From an uncultured Lachnospiraceae bacterium (GTDB lineage Bacteria; Bacillota; Clostridia; Lachnospirales; Lachnospiraceae), in contig USSP01000088.1 of the NCBI GenBank assembly GCA_900557385.1, forward strand, positions 1 to 7,537: 7,537 nt of DNA, written 5' to 3'. The notes beneath the pieces are model-generated. The model was not told the DNA's origin, did no database searches, and saw nothing but the letters and a program-made list of their open reading frames with translations. How positions within the stretch are numbered: position 1 is the stretch's first letter; each line of letters begins with the position of its first letter. Made by a program: the position numbers and the translations under genes. Positions 1 through 6,249 of this stretch are shown piece by piece.

Positions 1-867
1 CCGAGTCTGCTGTGCCGTAAATCCCAAGAACCGGTTGGCATCTCTCTGCAATGCAGTCAGGCTATAAAGCTGTGGTGCCTTTTCCTGTTTGTCTGTTGTC
101 TCCAGCTTCGTTACCAATGCTGTCTTTTCTTCTTTGAGACGATTAAGTATTTTCTCCGCATCCTGCCTGTTTTCAAACCGGTCGGATGTTGCCACAATGC
201 CGGCACTCTTAACTGACAGTCTGTAAATCGGTTCCGAATTAAATCCCTCAATCTCTGCTTCCCTCTCCACAATCATGGCAAGGGTTGGTGTCATCACCCG
301 GCCCACATTCAGGGTCTGGCCGTACAAAGTGGAAAACAGTCTTGTGGCGTTCATCCCTACAATCCAGTCTGCCCTCTCTCTGCAAAGCGCCGCAGTATAG
401 AGATCATCGTATTCTTTCCCGTCTTTCATATTAGAAAAGCCATCCGAGATTGCCTGGTCTTCCATAGAAGAAATCCATAGGCGCTCGAATGGCTTTTTGC
501 ATTTTGCCTGATGATATACCAGACGAAAGATTAATTCTCCCTCACGGCCGGCATCGGTTGCTTCCACCAGCTCTGTGACATCATCACGCTCCATTAACTT
601 TTTCAGAATTCCAAACTGTTTTCTGGTTGCATCTGCAACCTGGTAATTCCAGTCCTTAGGCAGAATCGGAAGATCCTCATATCTCCACTTCTCATACCTT
701 TCATCGTAGGACTCCAGGGAAGCAAGCTCCACCAGATGGCCAACACACCAGCTGACCAGATACCCGTTTCCCTCCAGATATCCATCCTCTCTTTTCTCTG
801 CTCCGATTACCTTCGCAATGGACTGTGCCACGGAAGGTTTCTCTGCAATCACTAACTTATAACACAT
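1..867 (-). CDS. topB: DNA topoisomerase III (type IA), N-terminal 289 residues; 3' end outside window
   Basis: Type IA topoisomerases pass one DNA strand through a transient break in the other; element-encoded TopB copies are thought to resolve topology during conjugative transfer or replication. The open frame runs from ATG at 867 to the window edge with no stop. The start is supported by GAGGG (874-878) six bases upstream. Residues 8-22 (A-E-K-P-S-V-A-Q-S-I-A-K-V-I-G) are the classic N-terminal Toprim strand and loop, and the second Toprim motif is seen as E-A-T-D-A-G-R-E-G-E-L-I-F-R at about residues 102-115. Further hallmarks are L-N-V-G-R-V-M-T-P-T-L near 196-206 and the L-Y-S-L-T-A-L-Q-R-D-A-N segment near 267-278. 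The catalytic tyrosine normally lies just after this point and so is not visible. GC content is ordinary for the element (33 of 60 bases at 721-780), unlike the AT-rich gene upstream. The family assignment is firm; whether the rest of the gene is intact cannot be seen. Confidence 0.95.
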   Translation of the reverse strand, partial: MCYKLVIAEKPSVAQSIAKVIGAEKREDGYLEGNGYLVSWCVGHLVELASLESYDERYEKWRYEDLPILPKDWNYQVADATRKQFGILKKLMERDDVTELVEATDAGREGELIFRLVYHQAKCKKPFERLWISSMEDQAISDGFSNMKDGKEYDDLYTAALCRERADWIVGMNATRLFSTLYGQTLNVGRVMTPTLAMIVEREAEIEGFNSEPIYRLSVKSAGIVATSDRFENRQDAEKILNRLKEEKTALVTKLETTDKQEKAPQLYSLTALQRDANRFLGFTAQQTR

Positions 868-999
868 TATTTTCCCTCTTTCCAGCATAATAATAGCGCC
901 TCGGAACACTCCAAGACGCTAAAATCTTTTAATTATTCTAATTTAAATTGTATCTGCTATTTGAAATCAAATAAAATCATACTCTCTTCATGTATTTGT
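868..999. other. AT-rich spacer between the ATPase gene and topB
   Basis: No coding region is supported in these 132 bases. The part nearest topB holds its Shine-Dalgarno site (874-878) and a hairpin (895-920, listed separately). The part nearest the ATPase stop codon is very AT-rich and contains a near-perfect palindrome at 958-973 (seven-base arms, two-base centre). No convincing minus-strand promoter for topB was found: the best pair, TTCAAA and TAGAAT, has a 19-base gap, so topB is probably read through from upstream. No direct repeat marking an insertion boundary was seen between this spacer and the one at 2791-2869. Confidence 0.5.
895..920 (-). terminator. Stem-loop between the ATPase gene and topB; terminator or leader hairpin
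   Basis: The minus-strand transcript forms an 11-pair stem, AGCGUCUUGGA with UCCGAGGCGCU, closed by a GUGU loop. Two of the pairs are G-U. On the plus strand the same positions would be C-A mismatches, so the structure belongs to minus-strand RNA. It is followed by AUUAUUAU rather than a solid U run, so it is at best a weak intrinsic terminator, and it ends 17 bases before the topB Shine-Dalgarno site. It could instead be a leader hairpin affecting topB translation or mRNA stability. Confidence 0.45.
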
Positions 1000-2790
1000 T
1001 TACGCAAATAGCATCTTTATCATTCTCCTTACATGTAAATTGTCTGTTTTTAAGTAACATGATTTTATTTTTCTTTTAACATCCTCATCTCTCCCACCCA
1101 GATGTAATCCATCATTGTAAAGAGGTTGTAAAAGGTAAAATAATTCTGGCACATCTACTCCCTTACTCTCAGCATACTGCAACTTGTTTTTCACTTTATG
1201 CTGCAATATAAATTCACTTTGGTCACTTAAACAAAGTTGATTATATACTATTTCTTCAATCTTAATTCTAACACCTGCAATTACCATAACTGGATTATAA
1301 GCTTCCTCCAACAAATACTTATCTTGTATTTCATTATACAGCAATGCTCGGAATGAAGAATTACTCTCGTTGAAATCTAACGCAATTTTTGTTGCCACGT
1401 TTTCTGAAAGCAGATGACTTTCGCCTATGTAATGGATATAGTATTTTTCAATTTCTTCTTTTTCTTCATCTGTTAATATACCGCTTTCGCGCAATCGAAG
1501 CATTTTAACAATAATAGAGTCCAGATCAATCGCACCTGCTGATGAAATATAATGCACCCTTTTTTTGCTAAAATAGTAATTCGAAAACACCTCAGGATCC
1601 AGATGCGTAAAAATAATCGGAAATAAAACTTTTCCCATATTCTTACATCTATTAATTAGTTCTGATAAATAATATTGAACCGCCAACATATTACTACCAT
1701 CTAAATAGTCAAAAACTTCATCAATAATAAGTATTCCGATATTTTTTTTAAAACCTCTTTCAAATTTTGTTAGATTCGAAATAAATGAAAGGATATCGCG
1801 TTCACCATTTGACATTGATGAAGCTCGATCAAAATTAATAACTAGTTTTCCATGATCTTCTTGTGTTCTTATGTTACGACCAGTTGTATTAAATAAATTC
1901 AATCTTTCATCTATCACCTCTTTAGTTTCCTTATATGCTAAAAAAGCATATACCTTCTTTAATATGTCATTTTCACCATTTTCATAATATCGGCCCATGA
2001 TTTTGCATATCTGAATTGCAGAAAAAACAGTATCGATCGGGCTCCATTCTTGTGGTTTATTTTTCATCGCGTCAATGCAATCAAATAATTCACTTATACA
2101 ACTATTCTCACGAAGAATTTCTATTTCTGATTGCAGGATATTGGATTTTATATTTACCGCAGTTCCAGTACTTTCGCATCCTTGAATAAAGCAATCAAAT
2201 TTCGACTTAATCCCCACTTGTGTACAACACTTCTTTAATGAATCTTTGATTTCCAAAAGCATACCTATATTTGTTGAATTTGTCAGCATATCTAATATAT
2301 TGATAAATAATTTTGATTTTTTCCCATATTCCCCAGCAATAGATCTGTATGAATAATCTAGGATATGCTTTGGCGGAATATTATCATACACTATCACTTG
2401 TTCAACTCTCAAATCAGCTGTTGGCGTTACATTTCTTCCAAATCCTCTTGTCGTACTCTTAGCATAAAGTGGACTATTAATTGTATAAATATATACATGA
2501 CGAGAAATTTCACCTTCTGTATCAGTCGAAATATATACACCTGCATTTTCTCCACACAGTTCTATTTCGAGTTTAGGATGCTTTGACTCATCTTGCTGAT
2601 AAATATCTTTTGAATCAAGTTTCATTCTTCCACTACTAGCAGCTTTAAATGCAGTCGCAATTGTACTCTTTCCATAGCCATTAGGTGCAACAATAATACT
2701 AGGTTGATTCGCGTATAAATCTGTAAAAGCAGCCTCGAAAACATCCTTACCCTTCACATTTTCTATTTTAATTCTTTTCAATAAATTCAT
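1000..2790 (-). CDS. ABC/SMC-like AAA family ATPase, putative defence or cargo gene (596 aa)
   Basis: Predicted cytoplasmic ATPase of the RecF/SMC/ABC-like class. Visible motifs: Walker A A-P-N-G-Y-G-K-S-T (35-43, with Ala in place of the usual first Gly), ABC-type signature S-M-S-N-G-E-R-D (325-332), Walker B I-L-I-I-D-E (353-358) with a D-loop-like D-Y-L-D (361-364), and a switch/H-loop F-T-H-L-D (394-398). The roughly 280 residues between Walker A and the signature show no long heptad coiled coil and no zinc hook. The last 200 residues are helical-looking and match no effector domain I can name. Start: ATG at 2790 has AGGAG (2798-2802) seven bases upstream; upstream in-frame ATGs at 2814 (604 aa) and 2796 are less well placed. 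The gene is AT-rich (15 of 60 GC at 1741-1800; 20 of 60 at 1441-1500) and sits alone between ardC and topB. Many phage-defence ATPases share this core, but no nuclease partner is encoded beside it, so the role is inferred only. Confidence 0.85.
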   Translation of the reverse strand: MNLLKRIKIENVKGKDVFEAAFTDLYANQPSIIVAPNGYGKSTIATAFKAASSGRMKLDSKDIYQQDESKHPKLEIELCGENAGVYISTDTEGEISRHVYIYTINSPLYAKSTTRGFGRNVTPTADLRVEQVIVYDNIPPKHILDYSYRSIAGEYGKKSKLFINILDMLTNSTNIGMLLEIKDSLKKCCTQVGIKSKFDCFIQGCESTGTAVNIKSNILQSEIEILRENSCISELFDCIDAMKNKPQEWSPIDTVFSAIQICKIMGRYYENGENDILKKVYAFLAYKETKEVIDERLNLFNTTGRNIRTQEDHGKLVINFDRASSMSNGERDILSFISNLTKFERGFKKNIGILIIDEVFDYLDGSNMLAVQYYLSELINRCKNMGKVLFPIIFTHLDPEVFSNYYFSKKRVHYISSAGAIDLDSIIVKMLRLRESGILTDEEKEEIEKYYIHYIGESHLLSENVATKIALDFNESNSSFRALLYNEIQDKYLLEEAYNPVMVIAGVRIKIEEIVYNQLCLSDQSEFILQHKVKNKLQYAESKGVDVPELFYLLQPLYNDGLHLGGRDEDVKRKIKSCYLKTDNLHVRRMIKMLFA

Positions 2791-2797
2791 TCTCATG

Positions 2798-2802
2798 CTC
2801 CT
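2798..2802 (-). promoter_or_regulatory. Shine-Dalgarno site that sets the ATPase start
   Basis: AGGAG on the minus strand lies seven bases before ATG 2790. It is only one base before the in-frame ATG at 2796 and downstream of the ATG at 2814, so it favours 2790. The protein then begins M-N-L-L-K-R-I-K-I-E-N, a typical beta-strand start for this ATPase class. Confidence 0.7.
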
Positions 2803-2833
2803 ATTCTGACTCATAATTTCATCTTACCTAATA

Positions 2834-2862
2834 ATTTTATCATCTCAACTTAATTCTAACAA
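2834..2862 (-). promoter_or_regulatory. Predicted sigma-A promoter of the ATPase gene, extended -10
   Basis: The minus strand reads TTGTTA (2857-2862) as the -35, a 17-base spacer, and TAAAAT (2834-2839) as the -10, five of six bases matching TATAAT. The three bases before the -10 are TGA, giving the TGn extended -10 element. Transcription would start near 2827, leaving a leader of roughly 35-40 bases before ATG 2790. The promoter lies just after the ardC stop codon, so the ATPase gene could be expressed independently of the conjugation operon. Prediction from sequence only; AT-rich DNA gives chance matches. Confidence 0.55.
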
Positions 2863-2869
2863 TTGCATT

Positions 2870-4951
2870 CTAAATAATAGATTCCTTTACTTTTACTTCT
2901 TTTCTAGGCATCTTCTCTACTTTTTTCTTACCCTCCTTAAGTTTGGATTTCACAGAAATCTGCTTAGGTTTCTTTGTTTCCGCAGATAACTGCTCTGTGC
3001 TTTTCTTTATAAGCTTTACCCGTTCCTCTTTCCTATCCACTTCGTTATCCGTAGTACTCCGAGATATCTCAGCTATCTGTTCCTTCGTCTGCTCCCTGTC
3101 TGCCTGTAACACTTCCAGCTTCTGATCAATCTGGTAGATGAAATCTGCTGCGGTCTGTCGGATTTTGTCGAGTGAACTCTTTAACTCCGGGGTCTCCTTT
3201 CCCTCGGACCAGCCCGCCACATAGGAAAAGGAATAGTCAGAAGTGTTGATACCGTAATGCTGGCACACAACATATGCCACGCTCTCGGCCTCTACATCTT
3301 TTCCATTCCTTGATACATGATCTGTAGCTGCCACTGCATCCTTATCATGAAGCTTCTGGTGCGCCATTTCATGAAGCAGGGTCTTGATTGTCTGAACCTC
3401 ACACATTCCATCCTGAATGGCAATTCTCTTATCTTCCTGATGATAAAAACCTTTCGCTTCCCCATCGATCAGCTCAAAAGTAACCGTTACCGGACTGATT
3501 TCCTGTAAAGCCTGCAAAAGCTTCGGATATCCATCAATACTTCCAACCAGTTCATCAGGTCCTATGGAGGGAAGTTCCTTCCCGTCTGTCTGTGATACGT
3601 CAAACGTCTTCACCACCTTAAAGGCACGGATGGTTACTTCCACCTTTTCCGTTACCGGCTCCCCGTCTGCAACAAGCACCGGCTTTCCCTTGTCATCCAG
3701 TCTGGTCTGTTCCCTCTCAATCTTGTATGGCGCAGGGGCAAGGATACTGATACCCTTTTCTCCCCTTTTTACATACCTTCCCATCTCTTTCCATCCGGTA
3801 AAACTCTGACAGAGACTTGCATCCGGTCTCTGCATCATAATCAGAATGGAATTGTTTACGGAATATCGGGGAAATTTCGCCATTGTGTCCAGGAACTGTT
3901 TGTATTTGTCGCTTTGAAATACCTCCACAACGCCTTTCTCCAGCTGGTCAGTTACAGCCTTTAACTGGTCGGCCTGTTTCTCCCTGGACTCAATGAACTG
4001 AATTTTCTTCTGTATTCCCTCCGGGATCTCTCCCACGATTTCCGCTTCCGGATATGCATGGATCAGCTCCGCAATCAGCTTCTGTGCATCCCAGTTGTTT
4101 CTGATCTCAGGCACATAGGATAAAGTCTCCATGTCAAACCTTTTGCCATTAAAAATATCAATCTCGCTAAACAGCTCCGGTGCCTCTTCATTTGCCACAC
4201 ACACTCCAATCGCCGGTATGCCATTCATGCACTCCGGAGGAATGCTTTCAAATATCTCCATCGCTTCCTTAACAGTCTTGATGCTGGTATGCTCTTCCCC
4301 CATCGAATGAAATTCGCTGCATTCCGCAACAGTAAGCGTTGCAGTCATCTTTGCTTCTTTTTGTACTGTATTTTCCGCCACTCTAAATCCCTCCAATTCA
4401 ATATCATTCAAATCCTTCGTCAGTTTTAACGAAGACAGCGGCATTTGCTCCTTCTGGTGAAAGGAATAGTAATCCTTTCCCTGTCCGACAATGACATGAT
4501 CTAAAAACCTGACCCCAATCAAGTCACTTAACTGCTTTACCCTGTCCGTAAGAACAATGTCCTCAGAACTCGGCACCAGTCTCCCTGACGGATGGTTATG
4601 AACCAGCATTATGGAAGCTGCATTTGACAGGAATGTGCTCTTAAAGATTTCCCTTGGATGCGCGATTGACTGGTCCAGTGCTCCCATGCTTACCACGTTC
4701 ATGTTGATTGGCCGCCCGTCTGACTGTAGATTTACGATTGCCACAATCTCTCTGTCATAGTCCTTCAGCATATCTGCCATGACCTTAACAGCTGCTTCCG
4801 GCCCATCCATCGGAGTATCACTTAAAAGAGGTGGCATATCCACCAAACGGATAGCCACCTGATTCAGTTTGTACACCCTCTCTTTTTCCGACTCCTGTGC
4901 TATGACAGAATCATAAAAGCCCTTCCTTGGACGAATCCCGCTAATGTTCAT
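2870..4951 (-). CDS. RadC/JAMM - ArdC-like - zincin fusion, antirestriction-type conjugation protein (693 aa)
   Basis: Polyvalent protein of the kind that travels with, or acts on, conjugating DNA. Domains in order: a RadC-type JAMM domain (about 25-170) with H118-x-H120, S128 and D131 in H-N-H-P-S-G-x6-S-E-D; a middle domain of unknown function (about 220-310); an ArdC N-terminal ssDNA-binding-like domain (about 330-460, with N-N-S-I-L-I and G-R-Y-V-K-R-G-E-K-G-I-S-I-L); a zincin metallopeptidase domain with H527-E-M-A-H531 and a likely third zinc ligand at E554 or E556; and a lysine-rich tail (about 615-693) likely to be flexible. ArdC proteins protect incoming DNA from restriction; that role here is by family. 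Start: ATG 4951 has AAGGA seven bases upstream, better than an in-frame TTG at 4969. The start overlaps the upstream small gene by 11 bases, suggesting coupling. Both metal sites look intact. Confidence 0.9.
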   Translation of the reverse strand: MNISGIRPRKGFYDSVIAQESEKERVYKLNQVAIRLVDMPPLLSDTPMDGPEAAVKVMADMLKDYDREIVAIVNLQSDGRPINMNVVSMGALDQSIAHPREIFKSTFLSNAASIMLVHNHPSGRLVPSSEDIVLTDRVKQLSDLIGVRFLDHVIVGQGKDYYSFHQKEQMPLSSLKLTKDLNDIELEGFRVAENTVQKEAKMTATLTVAECSEFHSMGEEHTSIKTVKEAMEIFESIPPECMNGIPAIGVCVANEEAPELFSEIDIFNGKRFDMETLSYVPEIRNNWDAQKLIAELIHAYPEAEIVGEIPEGIQKKIQFIESREKQADQLKAVTDQLEKGVVEVFQSDKYKQFLDTMAKFPRYSVNNSILIMMQRPDASLCQSFTGWKEMGRYVKRGEKGISILAPAPYKIEREQTRLDDKGKPVLVADGEPVTEKVEVTIRAFKVVKTFDVSQTDGKELPSIGPDELVGSIDGYPKLLQALQEISPVTVTFELIDGEAKGFYHQEDKRIAIQDGMCEVQTIKTLLHEMAHQKLHDKDAVAATDHVSRNGKDVEAESVAYVVCQHYGINTSDYSFSYVAGWSEGKETPELKSSLDKIRQTAADFIYQIDQKLEVLQADREQTKEQIAEISRSTTDNEVDRKEERVKLIKKSTEQLSAETKKPKQISVKSKLKEGKKKVEKMPRKEVKVKESII

Positions 4952-5111
4952 CCGGGTTTCCTTCTGCAACAGGGATGGTCATGGAAAAGTCCTTATCCCT
5001 TAACTTTTTCAGCCTTGTCAGCACGGATTCCTTTGTGGAAGTCCTTCTTTTCTTATTCCCGATCTTCAGGACTCCTTTTGCATATCCAAGATATCTACTC
5101 TTCCTCGCCAT
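4941..5111 (-). CDS. Small basic protein of unknown function (56 aa)
   Basis: Not recognised as a named family. ATG 5111 has AGGAGG six bases upstream, one of the best ribosome binding sites in the window. The gene overlaps the end of the DUF4366 gene by 17 bases and the start of the RadC/ArdC gene by 11 bases, which argues that it is really translated and coupled to both. The product begins M-A-R-K-S-R-Y-L-G-Y, has a strongly basic middle (G-N-K-K-R-R-T and T-R-L-K-K-L-R-D-K) and ends in a short acidic tail. There is no signal peptide, membrane segment or cysteine. The same frame is open further upstream to 5264, but that part is out-of-frame reading of the acidic DUF4366 tail and is not credible as protein. 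It may bind nucleic acid or the acidic cytoplasmic tail of its neighbour. Confidence 0.75.
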   Translation of the reverse strand: MARKSRYLGYAKGVLKIGNKKRRTSTKESVLTRLKKLRDKDFSMTIPVAEGNPDEH

Positions 5112-5880
5112 CGTCTTCCTCCTCTGAACGGTCTTCCTCTTCTGGCTCCTCATCCAGAGCATCCAGATAGTCCTCATCGTCATCATCCAGATAATCCATA
5201 TCCGGATCCGGTGCATCCTGCTTTTTCTTTGCCTTTCCGGACTTAAAGTACATAAATCCTCCAATACCGCCTAATGCCAGAATAAGGATTACTCCCATGA
5301 TTCCTGTCACATTCGGGCTTTTCTTTTGGGCTTCCGGTTCCTCTTCCTTCGGCTCTTCCTTTACTTCCTCTACGGTTGTTTCCAGTTCCGATGGCTGTTC
5401 TTCAGTCCCGGTCATACCCTGGAATGCCATATATGCTTCCACTTCTTCATCTTCCATTAACGCCAGAAGATCTGATTCATCCACCAGATTTAAGAAATGA
5501 ACAGTCTCGGTTCCCTTATCATCACGATCAATGATAATGTAGAAGAAGTTGCCGGATTTCGTAGTCAACGTAATGAACTGCTTGCCGCCGGCCTCAAAGG
5601 AACCATAGTCATCTACCAGGTTCATATTTCCATCAGGGGTAAGCGGTCCATAGCTTTCCTCTTCCGGCTCCTTTTCTGTTTCTTTTCCTTCACAGTAATG
5701 GTAATCATAGATACAGACTTCGCAGTCCTCATTGATGCAGTCCTCCGTGCATTTTTCCTCACAGATACACTCCGCTTCTTTCCCCTGTGCGAATACAGGA
5801 AGTGGTGCAAATCCCACTAATGCAGTCATGCCAACAAGCACTCCTGATACACATTTCTTCATCATCTTAGTTATCTTCAT
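5095..5880 (-). CDS. DUF4366 (CD1107-type) mobile-element membrane protein (261 aa)
   Basis: Accessory protein commonly found in Clostridia conjugative elements; its biochemical role is unknown. Visible parts: a signal peptide (1-31, K-K-C-V-S-G-V-L-V-G with A-x-A-like cleavage after V-F-A), a cysteine cluster of seven Cys between 38 and 63, the DUF4366 core (about 80-150, containing L-T-T-K-S-G-N-F-F-Y-I-I-I-D-R-D), an acidic linker, a single transmembrane helix (about 190-212) followed by the basic stop-transfer K-S-G-K-A-K-K-K, and a very acidic C-terminal tail (about 222-261). The expected topology is core outside, acidic tail in the cytoplasm. Start ATG 5880 is chosen because GGAGG lies nine bases upstream and the signal peptide begins right there (M-K-I-T-K-M-M-K-K); an upstream extension to 5946 would bury the signal. 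It overlaps the DUF4315 gene by 14 bases. Confidence 0.88.
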   Translation of the reverse strand: MKITKMMKKCVSGVLVGMTALVGFAPLPVFAQGKEAECICEEKCTEDCINEDCEVCIYDYHYCEGKETEKEPEEESYGPLTPDGNMNLVDDYGSFEAGGKQFITLTTKSGNFFYIIIDRDDKGTETVHFLNLVDESDLLALMEDEEVEAYMAFQGMTGTEEQPSELETTVEEVKEEPKEEEPEAQKKSPNVTGIMGVILILALGGIGGFMYFKSGKAKKKQDAPDPDMDYLDDDDEDYLDALDEEPEEEDRSEEEDDGEEE

Positions 5881-6199
5881 CCTGATCATCCTCCTCATTC
5901 TCATCAAACAGATTTTCCTCATCCTCCGCCGGCTTATCCCCGGCATGATTCATGGTTACAGGTTCAGGCATTTTTAGCTCACCGTTTAACAATTCCTGCA
6001 ATTTCCCGCTGCCTGCCAGCTGTAAAAACTGTGCCAGCTGTTCAGGAGTTAAATTGTAGGATGCAACATCACTCACAATCTGCTGGTTCTCCTCTTCCTT
6101 GAGCTTTGCCTGCAGCTGCTTCACCTTTTTCTCCGCTTCATCTCTCTTTGCGATTGCTTTTTGAAGATCTTCGCGGAGCTTGTCTAATCTTGCGTACAT
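5867..6199 (-). CDS. DUF4315 family protein (110 aa)
   Basis: Short cytoplasmic protein typically found directly before the DUF4366 gene in Tn1549/CTn-type elements; function unknown. Residues 1-40 (Y-A-R-L-D-K-L-R-E-D-L-Q-K onward, rich in E, K, A and L in heptads) form a likely coiled coil. Residues about 45-75 form a second helical segment (L-T-P-E-Q-L-A-Q-F-L-Q-L), and the last 20 residues are almost all Asp and Glu. ATG 6199 has GGAGGA six bases upstream; an in-frame TTG at 6217 falls inside a terminator-like hairpin and is rejected. The last codons overlap the DUF4366 start by 14 bases. The coiled coil suggests oligomerisation or docking to a partner, which is inference. Confidence 0.87.
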   Translation of the reverse strand: MYARLDKLREDLQKAIAKRDEAEKKVKQLQAKLKEEENQQIVSDVASYNLTPEQLAQFLQLAGSGKLQELLNGELKMPEPVTMNHAGDKPAEDEENLFDENEEDDQDEDN

Positions 6200-6215
6200 T
6201 TCCTTTCCTCCATTC

Positions 6216-6239
6216 AAAAAGTGCCCCCAAAGGAGCGCT
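6216..6239 (-). terminator. Terminator-like hairpin after the C40 peptidase gene
   Basis: Minus-strand RNA can fold AGCGCUCC with GGGGGCACU (seven pairs, one C-A mismatch, one G-U) around a UUUG-type loop, followed by UUUU. It lies 11 bases past the peptidase stop codon and upstream of the DUF4315 Shine-Dalgarno site. No U run follows it in the opposite direction, so it would act only on minus-strand transcripts. A partial terminator here would lower expression of the genes downstream relative to the peptidase. Confidence 0.4.
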
Positions 6240-6249
6240 GTAATAATTG

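Noticed and set aside
603..785. 60-codon minus-strand frame inside topB
   Set aside because: It is out of frame with the Toprim-containing topB reading, which is uninterrupted through this region.
958..973. Sixteen-base palindrome downstream of the ATPase gene as an operator or terminator
   Set aside because: It is only A/T-rich with a two-base centre, too small a loop for a stable RNA hairpin and not next to a convincing promoter; likely chance in AT-rich DNA.
1000..2790. Assigning the ATPase to Septu (PtuA), a retron effector, PARIS or Gabija
   Set aside because: No HNH partner, reverse transcriptase, AriB-like Toprim protein or helicase is next to it, and the ATPase core alone does not tell these families apart.
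2791..2814. ATPase start at ATG 2814 giving eight extra residues
   Set aside because: The AGGAG at 2798-2802 is seven bases before ATG 2790, and the extra residues (M-S-Q-N-R-S-M-R) lie across that site; only a distant AGG precedes 2814.
868..2869. Target-site duplication or terminal repeats marking the ATPase as a transposed unit
   Set aside because: Comparing 868-999 with 2815-2869 showed only short AT-rich matches such as TTCTAA, with no clear direct or inverted repeat and no transposase or integrase.
5497..5820. 107-codon plus-strand open frame opposite the DUF4366 gene
   Set aside because: It lies antisense to a well-supported gene with a signal peptide and membrane helix; the hydrophobic stretches are antisense of acidic codons.
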